From: Climacteris rufus
Taxonomy: Eukaryota > Chordata > Aves > Passeriformes > Climacteridae
Assembly (NCBI GenBank): GCA_013398175.1
Contig: VZRZ01004411.1
Location: forward strand, 391,503-455,502
Length of the DNA: 64,000 bases
Direction: 5' to 3'
Part shown: positions 1 to 12,700 of the stretch, piece by piece
Layout of the letters: each line of letters begins with the position of its first letter
Position numbering within the stretch: position 1 is the first letter of the stretch
Notes under the pieces: model-generated
What the model saw: the letters and a program-made list of their open reading frames with translations, nothing else
What the model was told of the DNA's origin: nothing
The model's database searches: none
Translations under genes and position numbers: made by a program

Positions 1-38
1 TTTTCTTGTTTCCTTGGTTGTTGTTTTTACTGCTGTAG

Positions 39-172
39 GTGGCTCTGCACGCCTGTGGTGTGGCCACAGACATGGTGATTGAACACTGCCTCAGGGCACG
101 GGCGGCCTTCGTCATCTCCCCCTGCTGCTATGGCTTCATTCAAAATACAGTCAAGTTCAAATACCCACGAAG
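39..172 (+). CDS. GSTCD: GSTCD, internal coding exon (methyltransferase-like region)
   Basis: The exon follows a T-rich tract ending in ctgtag and ends at ag|gtaaac, leaving two bases of a split codon. It reads VALHACGVATDMVIEHC, later SPCCYGFIQNT, and ends KFKYPR. The HACG and PCCYG motifs belong to the methyltransferase-like C-terminal half of GSTCD (glutathione S-transferase C-terminal domain containing), a conserved animal protein whose biochemical role is poorly defined. The upstream exons lie outside the window. The next three exons continue the same protein in matching phase, so the assignment does not depend on this exon alone. The basis is family recognition and an unbroken reading frame. 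Confidence 0.93.
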
Positions 173-1927
173 GTAAACTAAAGCTAACAAGATAAGCCTT
201 AAAATACCAACTTAGGTGCAGGAATAAAATCCTAAAAGAGTATAGAATCAATCAGTTGAGGGTTATTGCGAGTGACTGGGCTAATCTGATTCACACTTAC
301 AATGAAACTGTTTCTTCCTGTTTGTCAACCCATCCTGAAAAGCAGACAGATTGGTAATTCCTGGATTATTTTTTTCTGGTTTTATCTATTCATGGTTCAG
401 AAGACTTTATAGAATCAACATAGTAGATACAGTATCTAACATGTAGACCTCTTGCCTTTAAATCACCAAGTTAATAAAAAACTCATGAAAATTACTCCAA
501 GAAGGGGAATTGACATTTTAATGTTGGAGGAAGATGTAAGCAGTCATCCTAAAGAACCGGATCTGCTTTATACCACAGTTTACTGCTTGTGAAACTCCTC
601 TGATTTATTCCCAACTAGATAAGTTCTCCTGTATTTCAGTTATTATTTTTAATACTTTTTCAATTGAATGTATACATACTTTGTCTTCAAATCTGCCATG
701 TGGGAGATACTAATACATCTTATGCTTAAGAATTGTAATGCCTTTGATATAAATAAAATGTAAAAGGTAAGCATAAAGTGGTAGAAGATAAGAGGTTAAA
801 CAGCCTTCTGAGTCAGAACTAGATGGGGGAAAAGGGTTGTATTTTGGTTGTTTGGTTTTTTCGGGTTGGTTTTTTTTTCCCCATAAAACTAAGCTTTGCA
901 TTTTGGATGTCCAAGATGAATTACATTTAATTCTACTAGGAATTACATCAATGACTGAAGTATATATTTGCTAAAATAAGAAACTGAAACATGCAGTCTT
1001 AACAAGAATCAACAAATCTAAAACCATACTATGCATTCATGTGAAACATTTTTCATAATATTCTATAAAATCAAAGTGTTCTGGCCCAGCAGTGAGTGGA
1101 GAGTAATTATTTAGAACCTGTCAGTTTGATAGCCTTTGCATTTAACAGTGTTTTCTTAGCCAATTTGATTCTTCCATCTCTTTGTGTGTGTCCCTTTTTA
1201 TTTTTCTCTCGCGATACAATAAAACAAATAAGTCTTCTAAGGAAGAAGCAATAAAATTTTAAGCCTTCTAAAATTAGCGAGCATATAGCTTTTCTCAGTT
1301 GACTTCTTTTAAAATTGGCTGGATAATGTTTAACTTTTGACCAGCTGTGGTTTTAGACCACAAAGACTGGAAATGTTCACTTAGAAAACTTTTGTTGCTG
1401 TAGATGCTTGCAAGAATGTGAATTAGGGTTTTGTGTTTGCTAAAATACCTCATAAATCTACAAAACAATTATCAACCTGAGCTTGAGATACATTTTAGGG
1501 TTTACTTTTTCTGTTTTTCCTTATGTTGTAAGATCATAAAACATGGCCATATCCCCTTAGTGCCTGTGTTCTGTACTCAAGGCCCTTTATTTGTGATACA
1601 AACAAAATATATGCATGTCTAAAGTATTATTAAATATATATAAAGTGTTTGTGTCACAATGAGGAAGCAACAGTAAATATGTGTTAGCGTTTATATTGAT
1701 TTTAAGAATGGATTCTTGTTAATAATAGGGAAAAAAAGACACTACCAAGTACACTTTTCCTTTTCTAGTGAACTGAACCTGTAATGGGTTTTGGTATTTT
1801 TAATGCCTTTCTGTACAATTCAGATACTGCTGTTTTGTTTAAAATATGTCCAAATATGTAATGATCGCTTCTCTTTTTCATCTTTGCTGGTTTTAGATTT
1901 TAATTGAATTGTTCTATTTTTTTCCAG
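173..1927 (+). other. GSTCD: GSTCD intron
   Basis: This AT-rich intron runs from gtaaac to a T-rich tract ending ttttttccag. I see no repeat family, RNA gene or conserved coding block in it. Short open frames here are consistent with chance. Confidence 0.85.
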
Positions 1928-1958
1928 TCGTCAGTTCAAAGAAATTTTGTCCTACAAG
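1928..1958 (+). CDS. GSTCD: GSTCD 31-nt microexon
   Basis: The 31-base exon is flanked by ttttttccag and gtatgt. With the two bases from the previous exon it reads SRQFKEILSYK and ends on a codon boundary. Upstream KFKYPR and downstream EHMILCRFADQ then give the expected continuous GSTCD sequence. It is too short for ORF finders and can only be found by phase matching. An unrelated open frame runs across the same place in another phase and should be ignored. Confidence 0.9.
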
Positions 1959-4900
1959 GTATGTACAAGGGCAAGGGGAAGAGGTTTATTTGCACTTTCC
2001 TAAATTTCACTGGGTGGTCTTATCAAATGAAATATAGGTGGTTATGTTCTAATTGCAAGGAGGGGCATGTCTTATGTGAAATGTTCATTATTAGTACAGG
2101 TGTCATTGTGTTTTCTCTCCACCATCCTTTTTTAAAGGATTTTTTCTTCAATAAAGTTAAATATTTTCTTCACAAAAAAATCATAATGTATAAGTGAGCC
2201 ATTCCATTCCTTAGATACTTCAATAGGTATCAGCTAAAAATTACAAGATGACAATTTGTTTAGGTGTTAAATACAAGTGTTCTTTTCTAATAAAAATCCC
2301 ATTTCTCCCTCTAATTTATGTCTAAAAGAATGGACATGGTAAGTGGGAAGAGCTTATACTGATCAGCAAGAATTTTATACAGTATTTATATTTTATACAG
2401 TTTTTAAGATGTGGTTCAAAATTATTTTTAAAATATTTAGGTGTGTTTTGACCCTGTGGAGCTGGGGTCTCTGGAGATAATCTGAGAGAAATATGGGAGA
2501 AAGGATCACTGAAGCATGCAGATCTGACAGGGTGAAGCTAACAGGGGAGTGGAAAAGGACAAGAGCAGAGAGGAGCACAGCAGAAAACTGGTACTGACCT
2601 GTTAAGTTTTTTTTTTGTGAGTTTGAACTAGTTAGTGATGAGCAACCAGAAACTTGAAATTAGAGGCACTTAATGGGGCATGGAAAGAAAATATTTCCTT
2701 TTAAGAGAAGCAAGGTTATATAGAAACTTTACTAAATGTACAGATCAAGTCCTAGACAGGACTCTTGGTGTTTACAATATAGAAATGAATTCTGGAGGTG
2801 CAGAGTAATTCTTTATAACAGAAATATGGAAGTGAAGGAGGGTATTTCTAATATCCAGATGCTTTTGGGGACAGTGAGCAGCGCAAAGATACTGTATATG
2901 GCAGGAAAATAGAGATTATCCTTTTTAATCCCTAAATTAGAGGGAGTTTTAAAAATTCGGAAAATTTCCAGCCATTTTACAAGGGAAGTTCGGTTATCAG
3001 GTAATACACTGATCTTACCTTCATGACAGTCTGGTTTATGTACACTTTACTAATTACATGGATATAAATGCCCAAAGTTGAGATGACAAAAGCCACATGG
3101 TGGGTTTGGAGCTGCCATTATTTTTTCCTGTGATTAATGTGCCTTTCAACATCTCTAAGACATAATCACGAAGATCTCAGGTTTCAGTTTAGAAAAAATG
3201 TGATTGCTGTCATTATTAAAAGTAAACCTGTTGACAATACAGAGAGAGATGGTGACAATTATAAAGGCAAGGATGCCTAGATTAGGATAGTGTCTGTAAT
3301 TTCATTGCAACTCAGTGAATTTTTTCTTAAGCTGTTAATCCATGGAGATTTAAATCACAGGGTTTGTCAACACTGTAGAAGTTCCAGGGTTTTATTATTT
3401 GTGTTGGAGAAGGGCACAGGACTCAAGACAAGGCTAAAAACTATTTCTGCTCTTAATAACCTAAGAGGCTGTACAATCAATCTAGGCTGGTTGGTGCCTC
3501 AGATAATCCTAGTGATAAATAACTTCTGTTATGCAGTGAGCAGTATGCGTTTTTATATTTTATATTAATAATTCTTACAGGTTATTGGCCAGTAGCCAAA
3601 GTTGCCATGTGTTAGCCAGACTGTGTCACCCCCTCCAGTTCCCATTCTAAATTAATTTCTCTTATCTTTTATTTTAGTGAGATCTAAAAAGACATCCAGA
3701 AGTCTGGCATTTCCAAAACTTTTTTGATGAGAACATTATGCTGTAATTCATTAGTTTATAGTTGCAAGGAATAAGATTATGATAGCTGTAGATTTCTGCC
3801 ATGATGCATTTTGAGACTCTGTCAAGACACAAGGAGAATTGGAAAGTAGAACTGTGTAACTTTGCAAATACAGCTTTGGAAATTTAATAGGAATTGAAGG
3901 TGTGGGTGTTGTAGTAAGCAAGTTCATGCACACTTTGGGCAGTTTATAATAATTGTTTTAGAAATGCTTTTCTTATTTCTGCCAACAGGGAATTTTACAG
4001 ACAATTTAATCACTGTCAGGGGGAAACGATGTAGTCATAACAGGCTCTAGTTTCTTTTTGGATCACCTCTGTAAGAAGCCAAGGCATTGGAGTCAGTCCT
4101 GATGTTCAGATTAAGTGACAAGACTTACCTTGGCTCTGGTCTGGTCCAAAGAGCTGGGAACTTGATGTTGCAAAGTTGTATTGGGTGCCTGAAGGCTGGT
4201 GAGGAGTTGTGTGCTAGCATGGATCTTCTCCCTCTCCTCTAAATCCTTTTTTTTCTCCCCAGACTACCTGTCTCTGCTGCTTCTCTCCTAACAGTGGCCA
4301 CGTTTTCCATGGCACCTCTTCTCCATTCTCCAGTAGCTATGTCTGGGTTTAACACTTTCAATTCTTTTGTACTACAAAAATAGCCACGTTTGAACAGAAT
4401 TGAGGGAGTGTGACATGTTGAAGTCCTAACTGTGTTATAGGATGTTCTAATTTTGATTCCATGCTTTTTATGAAGCTGTGAACTGGAAACCTTCATGTCC
4501 ATGAGCTGTACTAGGGAGCAAATATCCTTGCCTCAAGATATTATAAATGTATTTACATTACTAATATTTGTGTATCAAGTTATAATATTTTATTTTATAA
4601 TATGTGGGAAATTTTGTTGTGTCTGTTAAATTTATGAATTGGATAGAGTGTACTGATAGAATTACCATCTTGACTTAATACAAAGTTTTTTTGTTGAGTG
4701 AGGACTTGGATGCTTATGTCCCTCTAATAAAAAGCTGGAGTAAGTATCCTTGCTACAGAATACTGAAAGATATGAAGTATCCTTAGGTGAAGTTGCTCTC
4801 TCCACCAGTTACAAGAACCAAATCTTTAAAATCGTAATTTTATATCAAGCAAGAATAAAAAAAATAAATAATTTCTTTTTTAAGCAAGACACGTGTCCTT

Positions 4901-5900
4901 GTTTCAGAACTGTAGTTCTGGAAACTTTGCTTAGGAGAGCACTTTGTGTTGTTGCCCATTTCTGGTTTCTCCCCATGACATTGTGGGAAGCTTGAGAATG
5001 TTGTGTGATTCTAAGATGGTGCAGATTTACTCTGTCCTGTGCTGAATATTGCAGCTGTCCCACAGAGCACAGCTGTCAGCAGAGCACTCATTTCATTGCC
5101 ACACGTGCCAGGCTCTTTCACCATGTGGCTAACTTGCCTTCCTTGCCTTGGCTGGTCTTTGAGGAGCCACTGGGCTGGTGTAGGCAGGGGGGGCTCAAGG
5201 CAAATGAGGATGGGGCTCTGCCTGCTTGTGTAGTGGTCTAAGCAGGGAGTGAAGTGCACCCTCCCCTGCACCATCCCCTGGGTGACAGCACAGGAAGAAA
5301 TCAGCAGCAGCTCTTGTGGAAGCCTCTGCAGAAACTTTTAGTGGAACAGGGGTAGTTTAAAAGTGAATTGTACTCATTTTGATGGAGGAAACTTTCCTAT
5401 CCACAGCCAAGCATTTTTTGCCTTCAGGATCTGAATGGATTTGGCAGGGGCAGAGGAAGTTTGACCCACCAGGCTGTTCTGGGATTCAGAATCACTGCTT
5501 GGGAGAAATGTTCAAAGCAATTAAGAGTTTTGTCTTGGTTGCTTATTGATGTAGAGATGCTGCCCTATGATGACTGTGCTAAAACATGGCTTTGTTGCTC
5601 ATCAGTTATTGAAGGCAAAATTAGTCTGCAGGATGTCTTTGAAGAATGCTGTCTTGTATACATTGTATCCAATTCAACTTCTGCAAAGAATCAGAAAGTT
5701 TAGCAAGAAACAAATACTCATGAGGAGAAATCAGGTTATGATTACAAACGTGACTTACACACATTTGCAGTATAAAAACTGAGATTTGCACATAGGTAAA
5801 TTTTTTAGGAATACGGTTTTCAACATGGTAGCATTTTTTTATACTTTTAAGCATTTAATCAGATTTTTCTTTATTTATCTTTTCTTTTTTTTTTTTTTAG
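1959..5900 (+). other. GSTCD: GSTCD intron
   Basis: A 3.9-kb intron ending in a long T tract and ttttttag. It is mostly AT-rich unique sequence. A slightly more GC-rich patch near 5030-5300 has overlapping short open frames on both strands but no recognisable protein similarity or splice structure. Confidence 0.8.
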
Positions 5901-5970
5901 GAGCACATGATCCTTTGCAGATTTGCAGATCAGACAGCTGTTCAGCTTCCACCTGAACGCAGGCTAATTG
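5901..5970 (+). CDS. GSTCD: GSTCD, penultimate coding exon
   Basis: The acceptor is a poly-T tract ending ttttag and the donor is attg|gtatga. In phase 0 it reads EHMILCRFADQTAVQLPP followed by ERRLI and one base of the next codon. This matches the conserved stretch shortly before the GSTCD C-terminus. The frame is open, and 23 codons plus one base fit the next exon. Confidence 0.93.
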
Positions 5971-8900
5971 GTATGAACTTCTGCAGCTCTTGTGTAAACC
6001 ATCTCAGTAATGGTTTTATCCTGGTACATAAAGGAAGAAGCAGTACGTTTATGAATGGGGTGTTTAGTAGATGTCTTCACAACACTTGAAAAAACTAAGT
6101 TCTGTCACATTTCACCTTTTGCTGTTCTGTTCTGTGCTATAGAAACTCTTTTCTTCCAAAATCATAAATATGAAAGTTTGCTTTTTACTCATTTTTGTTG
6201 CTTCATCTTTTTTTTCCCCACCATTCTCTGAAAAGATAAGATCTTTGTGAAGTTCACTAAAGTCCTGCTATTGGCAGTTTATCTTACATTAAAAGCACAG
6301 ACTACTTGTAGTAGTGATTTTCACTGTGCCCCTTTTCAGTGTGCACCCTTTGTCCTCCTTGGAGTCACTGGGGATAACTCTTGTGGGAGGGCAAACATCT
6401 GATGCCACCTGCAAACAATAAGGCTGAATTGCTGAGGTTGGGCTGGCTTTGGTCAGAAGGACAGCAAATACACAACACTTCACATATCTGGAATAAGCTT
6501 TGACTTAGAAAAGTATTATATAAGGGGAGTATATAAGGGTGTATTTAACAAAAAATAATGTGGTCCTGTCTGGTATTACTGTTCTGATGGAAGCAGTAAG
6601 CTAGCTCCCAGGTCAGAAAAGACAGAAGGGAACACAAATGGAACTTTTATGTGTTTTGCCCTGACAAAAACCCCCAAATATAAATGTTATTCTCTCTCCC
6701 CCTTACATTATTGCTTTTTTTGTTTTCAAGAACATTACTTTTTCTGTAAGTTCCATATAATGCTAGTCTGACTCATTGAAGATGGTTCTCATTTCTGTGT
6801 TCTGCTTCAGCTTTGAAACTGGTTTTTGGGAATTTTGATGGTATTTTTAAGTATGCTTGCAAGCAATTGACGATTGAATGATACCAGTGTGAGATTGAAT
6901 TAGATCATGATGAGAATGGGTTTTTTTGTTTTGTTTTTGTGCAATGCATGGTCAGGTATTTAAAAAAAACCGTGTATTTCATTGAATGAAAGTATTCCTG
7001 GACAGGTGGAGATTTTCATCTCTGTTATAAATGGTGGCAAAATTACTTACTCTGCTGCTTTTTGAATATTTTAGGATTGTATTGTGAACTGTGTTTTGGC
7101 AATTGCCACTGAGTTTATGCAGCTTCAGAGAAGTGACAAATCATTTCCTTTCATTACCTGTAAGCTAAAATACAGCATTCTGTCTATGACTGTCATGGCT
7201 GAAACAACACATTTGTCAAAGGAGTTATCACCAATTTCTGTAGTATCTGTGAACATAAAGATATTCAAATGAACCCAGTTCTGCTACACACAGCAATTCC
7301 CTCTTAAATGAACAAAATCCTGTGTATTTTCACTGGACATGTGGCTTTTACCCACAGTGTGCAAAAGGAATGGTTGAATGGCTGTGTGAGTATTGCTACA
7401 GCCCACCTGAGGACACAGAACTGCTCCATGTGTTTCACAGGCTTACTGAAAGCACCCAGGGAGCCAGGCCCCAGTTGTGACAATCCCAGCTGCCCTTCAG
7501 TGTGTACACATGGAAGATAATGGCTTTGGTGTCAGTGGCAGGAGTGTGTAAATGCCATTGGTTCAACCAGCCACAGAAGGTGATTTTCTATGAAACCACA
7601 AATGTGGGAGGATAGGGCCACAAAAAGTAATTGCAGAGTTCTGTTCTGGTTGGTTATATAAACTGGTAGTTGCTCCCTGCAACATACAAATCCATACAGG
7701 ATTGAGTTGGAAAGTTCTTTTTCAGGTCCTCCCTTATTACTGTATCTCTAAATTGTCTCCTACCCAATTACTACCCCTCTCAAATCCCAAGCCAGCAACA
7801 GAACAGAGTCCGAATGTCTCAATGTTGGTGAATTCAAAGCAGTGAAATTCTTTTGTAACTAAGGAATTCAGCTGAGAAGGAGAAGATAGTTCTGGCCATG
7901 GGCTCACTGTGGAAAGACAGAGTAGATTGGACTGAGCACTGTATTAAAGTGTGATGTGCACCAGCTCTTCTGAAATACAAGGATACTGAGGGTCATTTGT
8001 GCCACCTGCCCAAAATTTCTACAGGCACCTAACCAGGGTGCTTAACGGGGCTGGTAATGGTACAGGCACAAGAGCTCTGTGCCACATATTCAGGGAAGAG
8101 AGGTAAGCAGCACCAGAGGGTAGTTTGGAATATCAGACTCCTGTTCTAAAGGTAAACAGGATATTTTCCTCTCTCTTCTTCTCATCTCAAGATCCCAAAT
8201 ATATCTTACTATACAATTCTGTCAGGAACAAGAAAAGAGGTAGGGTCATTGTGTTTGAGACTGAAGCAGAATTGTGCCCTGTTCCTGACTTGAGACTGTA
8301 ACTATTAGTGATAAAACATTTCAAAATAGCATTACGTTTTTCTTGCAATAGAGCTTCAAGCTGCTGAAAATACAAGCTGACGAGTCAATTCTGTATTTCA
8401 GAACATAATAATCAATTATGATGACTAAATAAGTAAAGACAAGTGCTCCCATTATCTTGTCATGGTTGTATCATAATAAAAAACTTTGAAGCAGAAAAAC
8501 ACCCTTTATCCTTCCTGGTTTTCTGCGTGTAAATCTAAGATAAGCCTAATTTGCATTAGCAATTTAGTATGTTTGTTTATAAGTAGTTATGTTAGTATGT
8601 CTCAAATCAATTACACTGGATCACTTTTTGGTATTTTAGTCTATTGTCTATGTTCAGTAACCAAAGACTTTCAGATTTTAGATGAAAGTACAGGAGCAAA
8701 ACATTTATGGTTATAAAGGGAGTAGAAGTTTGGCAATTCAGAGAGCTAAGTGGTAAACTAGGCATTTTTCTTCTTCCCTGTTTCATTAAAACATGGATTT
8801 TTCTGTAAGTTTTGAGAATACTTTTAAATGTGCCTTTCTCCATATATAGAGAGTTAATAGCCTCCTCAAGGTCTTTCTTAAATGAGGATACAGATATGAT

Positions 8901-9051
8901 TTGAAACATAAACCAGATTAAGTTGGTTTTTAAAGTAGATTTGGAACTTATAATTTAGATGGCTTACTGATGTGTTTTCCTGACATTGAATATTTAAGTG
9001 CATATGTTTCTACATTTTGAGTTTCTATACTCTCCCTTGCTCTCATTTTAG
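5971..9051 (+). other. GSTCD: GSTCD last intron
   Basis: A 3.1-kb AT-rich intron ending tctcattttag. I saw no transposon, RNA gene or exon-like block with support. Confidence 0.8.
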
Positions 9052-9188
9052 GGAAGCAGTGTATGGGACTTGTGGATCTGGATCGGGCCTGGGCTGCAGA
9101 AGAACATAACTACTCTGTCCAAGTTATATCTATGGAGCCAGAGAGTTGTTCTCCGAAGAACAATATGTTTGTGGGCATCCCTGCTTAG
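9052..9188 (+). CDS. GSTCD: GSTCD terminal coding exon and stop
   Basis: After ctcattttag the exon completes a split Gly codon and reads KQCMGLVDLDRAWAAEEHN, then YSVQVISMEPESCSPKNN, and ends FVGIPA before TAG. The blocks LVDLDRA, VQVISMEPESCSPKNN and a final VG(V/I)P are the conserved GSTCD C-terminus, so this is the true end of the gene. The stop is at 9186-9188. The four exons seen here encode about 124 residues. Confidence 0.95.
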
Positions 9189-9720
9189 AGTGTGGAACTT
9201 GCATTTGATTTGAAGTTGAACATAAATCTTCAGTGCATAATGACATCCAGCAGATAGAGGCTGCACTGGGAACCAGACATCCTGCATCTTGAACACATTG
9301 CCTTCGGAAAAGGAAGCAGCCCCCAAAGTCCTAAAAAGCAAGCTGCATGCAGAGCATCACAAATCAACTTGTAATGTGTCATTAAGCAACTTTTGGTTCT
9401 CTTACTGAGAAGTTCCTGGATCTAATGACTGTGCATGGAATTATATCCATCTGTAAAAGTTTGGTTTTGTTGAAGGAAAGGTGATTTCAGTAAAGCCGTG
9501 TCTTGGCTGCTTGGAAATTGCATTCTTGGCCAAAACAGCATTTGTGTTCATAAGCCAGCACTTATCAGCCAGCAGTGCTGATCACTAGAGGAACAGAGAA
9601 GATCACATTTATTGTGTTACTGAAGATGGCTGTGCAACAGGTGTTGGCTTGACTTTGCTAAAGAATTTCATATTACTGTAGGAAGATTATTTTTAATAAA
9701 AGTTCATCAGAATACTTTGG
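9189..9720 (+). terminator. GSTCD: GSTCD 3' UTR with poly(A) signal
   Basis: Noncoding sequence follows the stop. A canonical AATAAA lies at 9695-9700 with T- and GT-rich sequence soon after, which places the likely cleavage site near 9715-9725. Further AATAAA hexamers near 9927 and 10105 could give longer forms. Confidence 0.7.
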
Positions 9721-9724
9721 GTCT

Positions 9725-12700
9725 CATTCTGCTTATTAAAAATATATTCTAACTTGCCAATCATTTTAAAAACATACTTAAAAATTATTTTAAAATATTA
9801 TGCAAGGATTCTGTGACCAGGCATTTGACAATGGCTTTAAAAAACCCAAACCCCTAATTATCCCTTGCCCAGAAAGTGGGAGCTACTCATGATGTTAGTG
9901 ATTGGATACTTCACTGTCACATTGCTAATAAAGTGTGTTCATTCCCATTTGTAAGGAATTAGTTGTCAGAAGAAATATTTAAGAACAGTTCATGTGTCTA
10001 CATATGTCATCGTCTTTGCTTTTACATTCAGTTTAAAATTTGACCAAAGTTGTAGCATAGAACCACTTGAAAAGATCAATCACAGTCATGTTACTGAAGA
10101 GTGAAAATAAATGTTCTTCTGTGCTCAGCTTTCTACCCTAACTTAAAATCCCCTGTTGACACTAACACAATGGAAAGTAGCTCCTAATGGGATTTTTACT
10201 GCATGTTTAGGGGTTTTACACATCCATGAATTCTGCCACATTTTAATTTAAATAATCTGAAGTTTGAAAACATAGCTTCAGGACATGTGGCAAACTGAAT
10301 TACAAAAAATAGTTATTGGGGCAAAAAAATAATCCAGAAATATTTTATTCTTCACGAGACTTAGATGTCTAAAAGATCTAAATACTTGTTTTGTTTTTTT
10401 TAATGTGAACTCAAGGAAGCTACCCACTTATTTAGAAGCACAAAAGTGAGCAAGTAGGAGTGAATTCCTATCTTTAGCCTGAGTTCTTCAGTAGATAATG
10501 ATGGAATACTTGTTCTGCAACTTTTTATAGTTACAGGAGTAACTGGAGGTTGGAAGAATGTATGGCAAATATATACATGGTGATACAAGTTTTCTCCAGG
10601 CTTTTCTCCAATACTTGCACAATGAAAATTCAGTTTCTAAGATAGTAGTATGTCAATTTGAACATTGTTCATGTTAAATTACTTTTCTGGAGTGAGCAGA
10701 TGTTTCTATAGGTTGTTTCTTCTGATGGAAGAATTCATCAAGGTGAGGCACCTGTTGGAAACTGTGATGCTGTTTACAGTAAGGATTTTCACATTGCTCT
10801 GCTCCAGGCAGTGGGTAGCAATATGAATGTTTTAATTATGGTGATGTTGAACATTTAGCATGGTCTAATATTATGCAATAATAAATAGCTTTCAGTAGAG
10901 CAAAATTCTGTGCTTTTACATGCTTCACAGTACACTTTCTACAGTATCAATAGTCTGTAACAGTTTTTGGATCTACCTGAAAAGAACGAATACATTTGGG
11001 ATGTGCCACAAGGGAGTGTGTGCCACTGAATAAAAGATAAAAATTTACTTTTAACAGGCAAACCCAGTATTTCTTAGAAACAGAGGTGAAGAAGGAGCCT
11101 TATGTGGACAAATGTCCAAGAGGTTATTAGGTGCTTCAGATGATCAAGAAAAATAGGTAAAGTCACGCAAGAATCCAAATACCAATCTCTGTTTCATTTG
11201 TTGGAATTTTTTTCCCATTTTTTAAACTACCTGTTTTCATGTTAATGACAGCTTCCCACAGATGTTGCTTATTTGTGACTGAAGTAAATTACTTTATATT
11301 TGCTGCCCCACAAAGAAATAGGCTTCACAGGAAGAAAAGGTTTACAGAAGCAGGGGAGAAAACCTGTAAAAGTAGTGTGTGTTTAACTGCATCATGAGAT
11401 CCCATTTTTTCTTGGATGAGCTGATCTATAGAAAGTGAGTTTATGACAATTTTTTTTCCTCCAAAGATCTGGAATATTTTGATGGCATCTCACAGTATCC
11501 ATCATCTTGATAGCTTACAGCATTAGTGAGACTGCATTCCATTTGTACTACTGGTTTGTGACCTTGTTGCTATTGGCATCAGTGGGCTCTGGTTTCTTCT
11601 CAGGAGAACAGAATCTTTCTCATGTCCAAGGACGGAGTTATGCTGCTGTGAATAGTAAAGCCTGAACTATACTTCAGATTAACTGATGCTGATTGGAAAC
11701 TGAAGAGAAGCAGATGAAAAAAAAAGCATAAAAATCAAGATTTGCAGCAACTGGTAACGCCTAATTCGCCACAGATTAAATTGCTAAACTGTGGTATGTA
11801 CTTTTCTCTAGAAATGTGAACTCAATTATATTAATTTTTAGGTATGTTACTTTGCCCTATGTTTCTGTATACATAAATAGCATGGAATTAATAGAGCCTA
11901 GAAATCCCTGAACAAGGTGACTAGACAGTGTGGGCCTGGGGAGTTCTTCTAGCAGCTTGTTATACAAGGAGCTGTCTTGATGTCCAAGGTGCATATATAA
12001 ATACTGTTCGTGGTATTCCTTTGTCTGGCCCACTGGGACCAGCTATAGGGTGAACAAAATATTGTCTTAGCATAGCCATGATTTTCCATTATCTTGACAA
12101 TCTTCTTTTATGTTACCCTTGTAGCCTGTAATGCTGGAAAAAGTAACCTTATAACAGGAAACAGATTACCAAATTGAACTGAGGTCCTCTGTATGTTAAA
12201 GTTAGTAATTTGTGTGCACATGTATGCATATTTTTGATTTTTCATTTTTGTCTTTATTGTGTTAATTATCTGCTTCCTTGGTCATATTTCAAGAAGTCTT
12301 AGTATTTTCATATTTAGGCAGGGGTAGTAATAAACAAGGGACATTCCTAGTAGGTTAATTGTGCCCCCTAATTTTTATGTGGCTTGATCTTAAAAAAAAA
12401 AAAATTTAAAATGTTAGTATTACTCTGATAAAGCCATATTTTGATTTTTTTAAAAATGAAAATTACATGAATTGTCAAAATCACTCAGAGATAATCCTTA
12501 GAAAGACACACATAAAATTATTTATTTATAAGGTGGCCATAAATTTTAGACTGATGTTTTCTGTTTCTCATTATTTCTTGACTTTTAGCTACTTGGTGGA
12601 TGCAATGGCAATAAGCAGAAGTGTCTTTTTAAATAGCTGTATTCCTAGGTGACATGCTATGCCAGGTATTCTCATTGAAAAGAGCTTAAAAAAAAAACCC

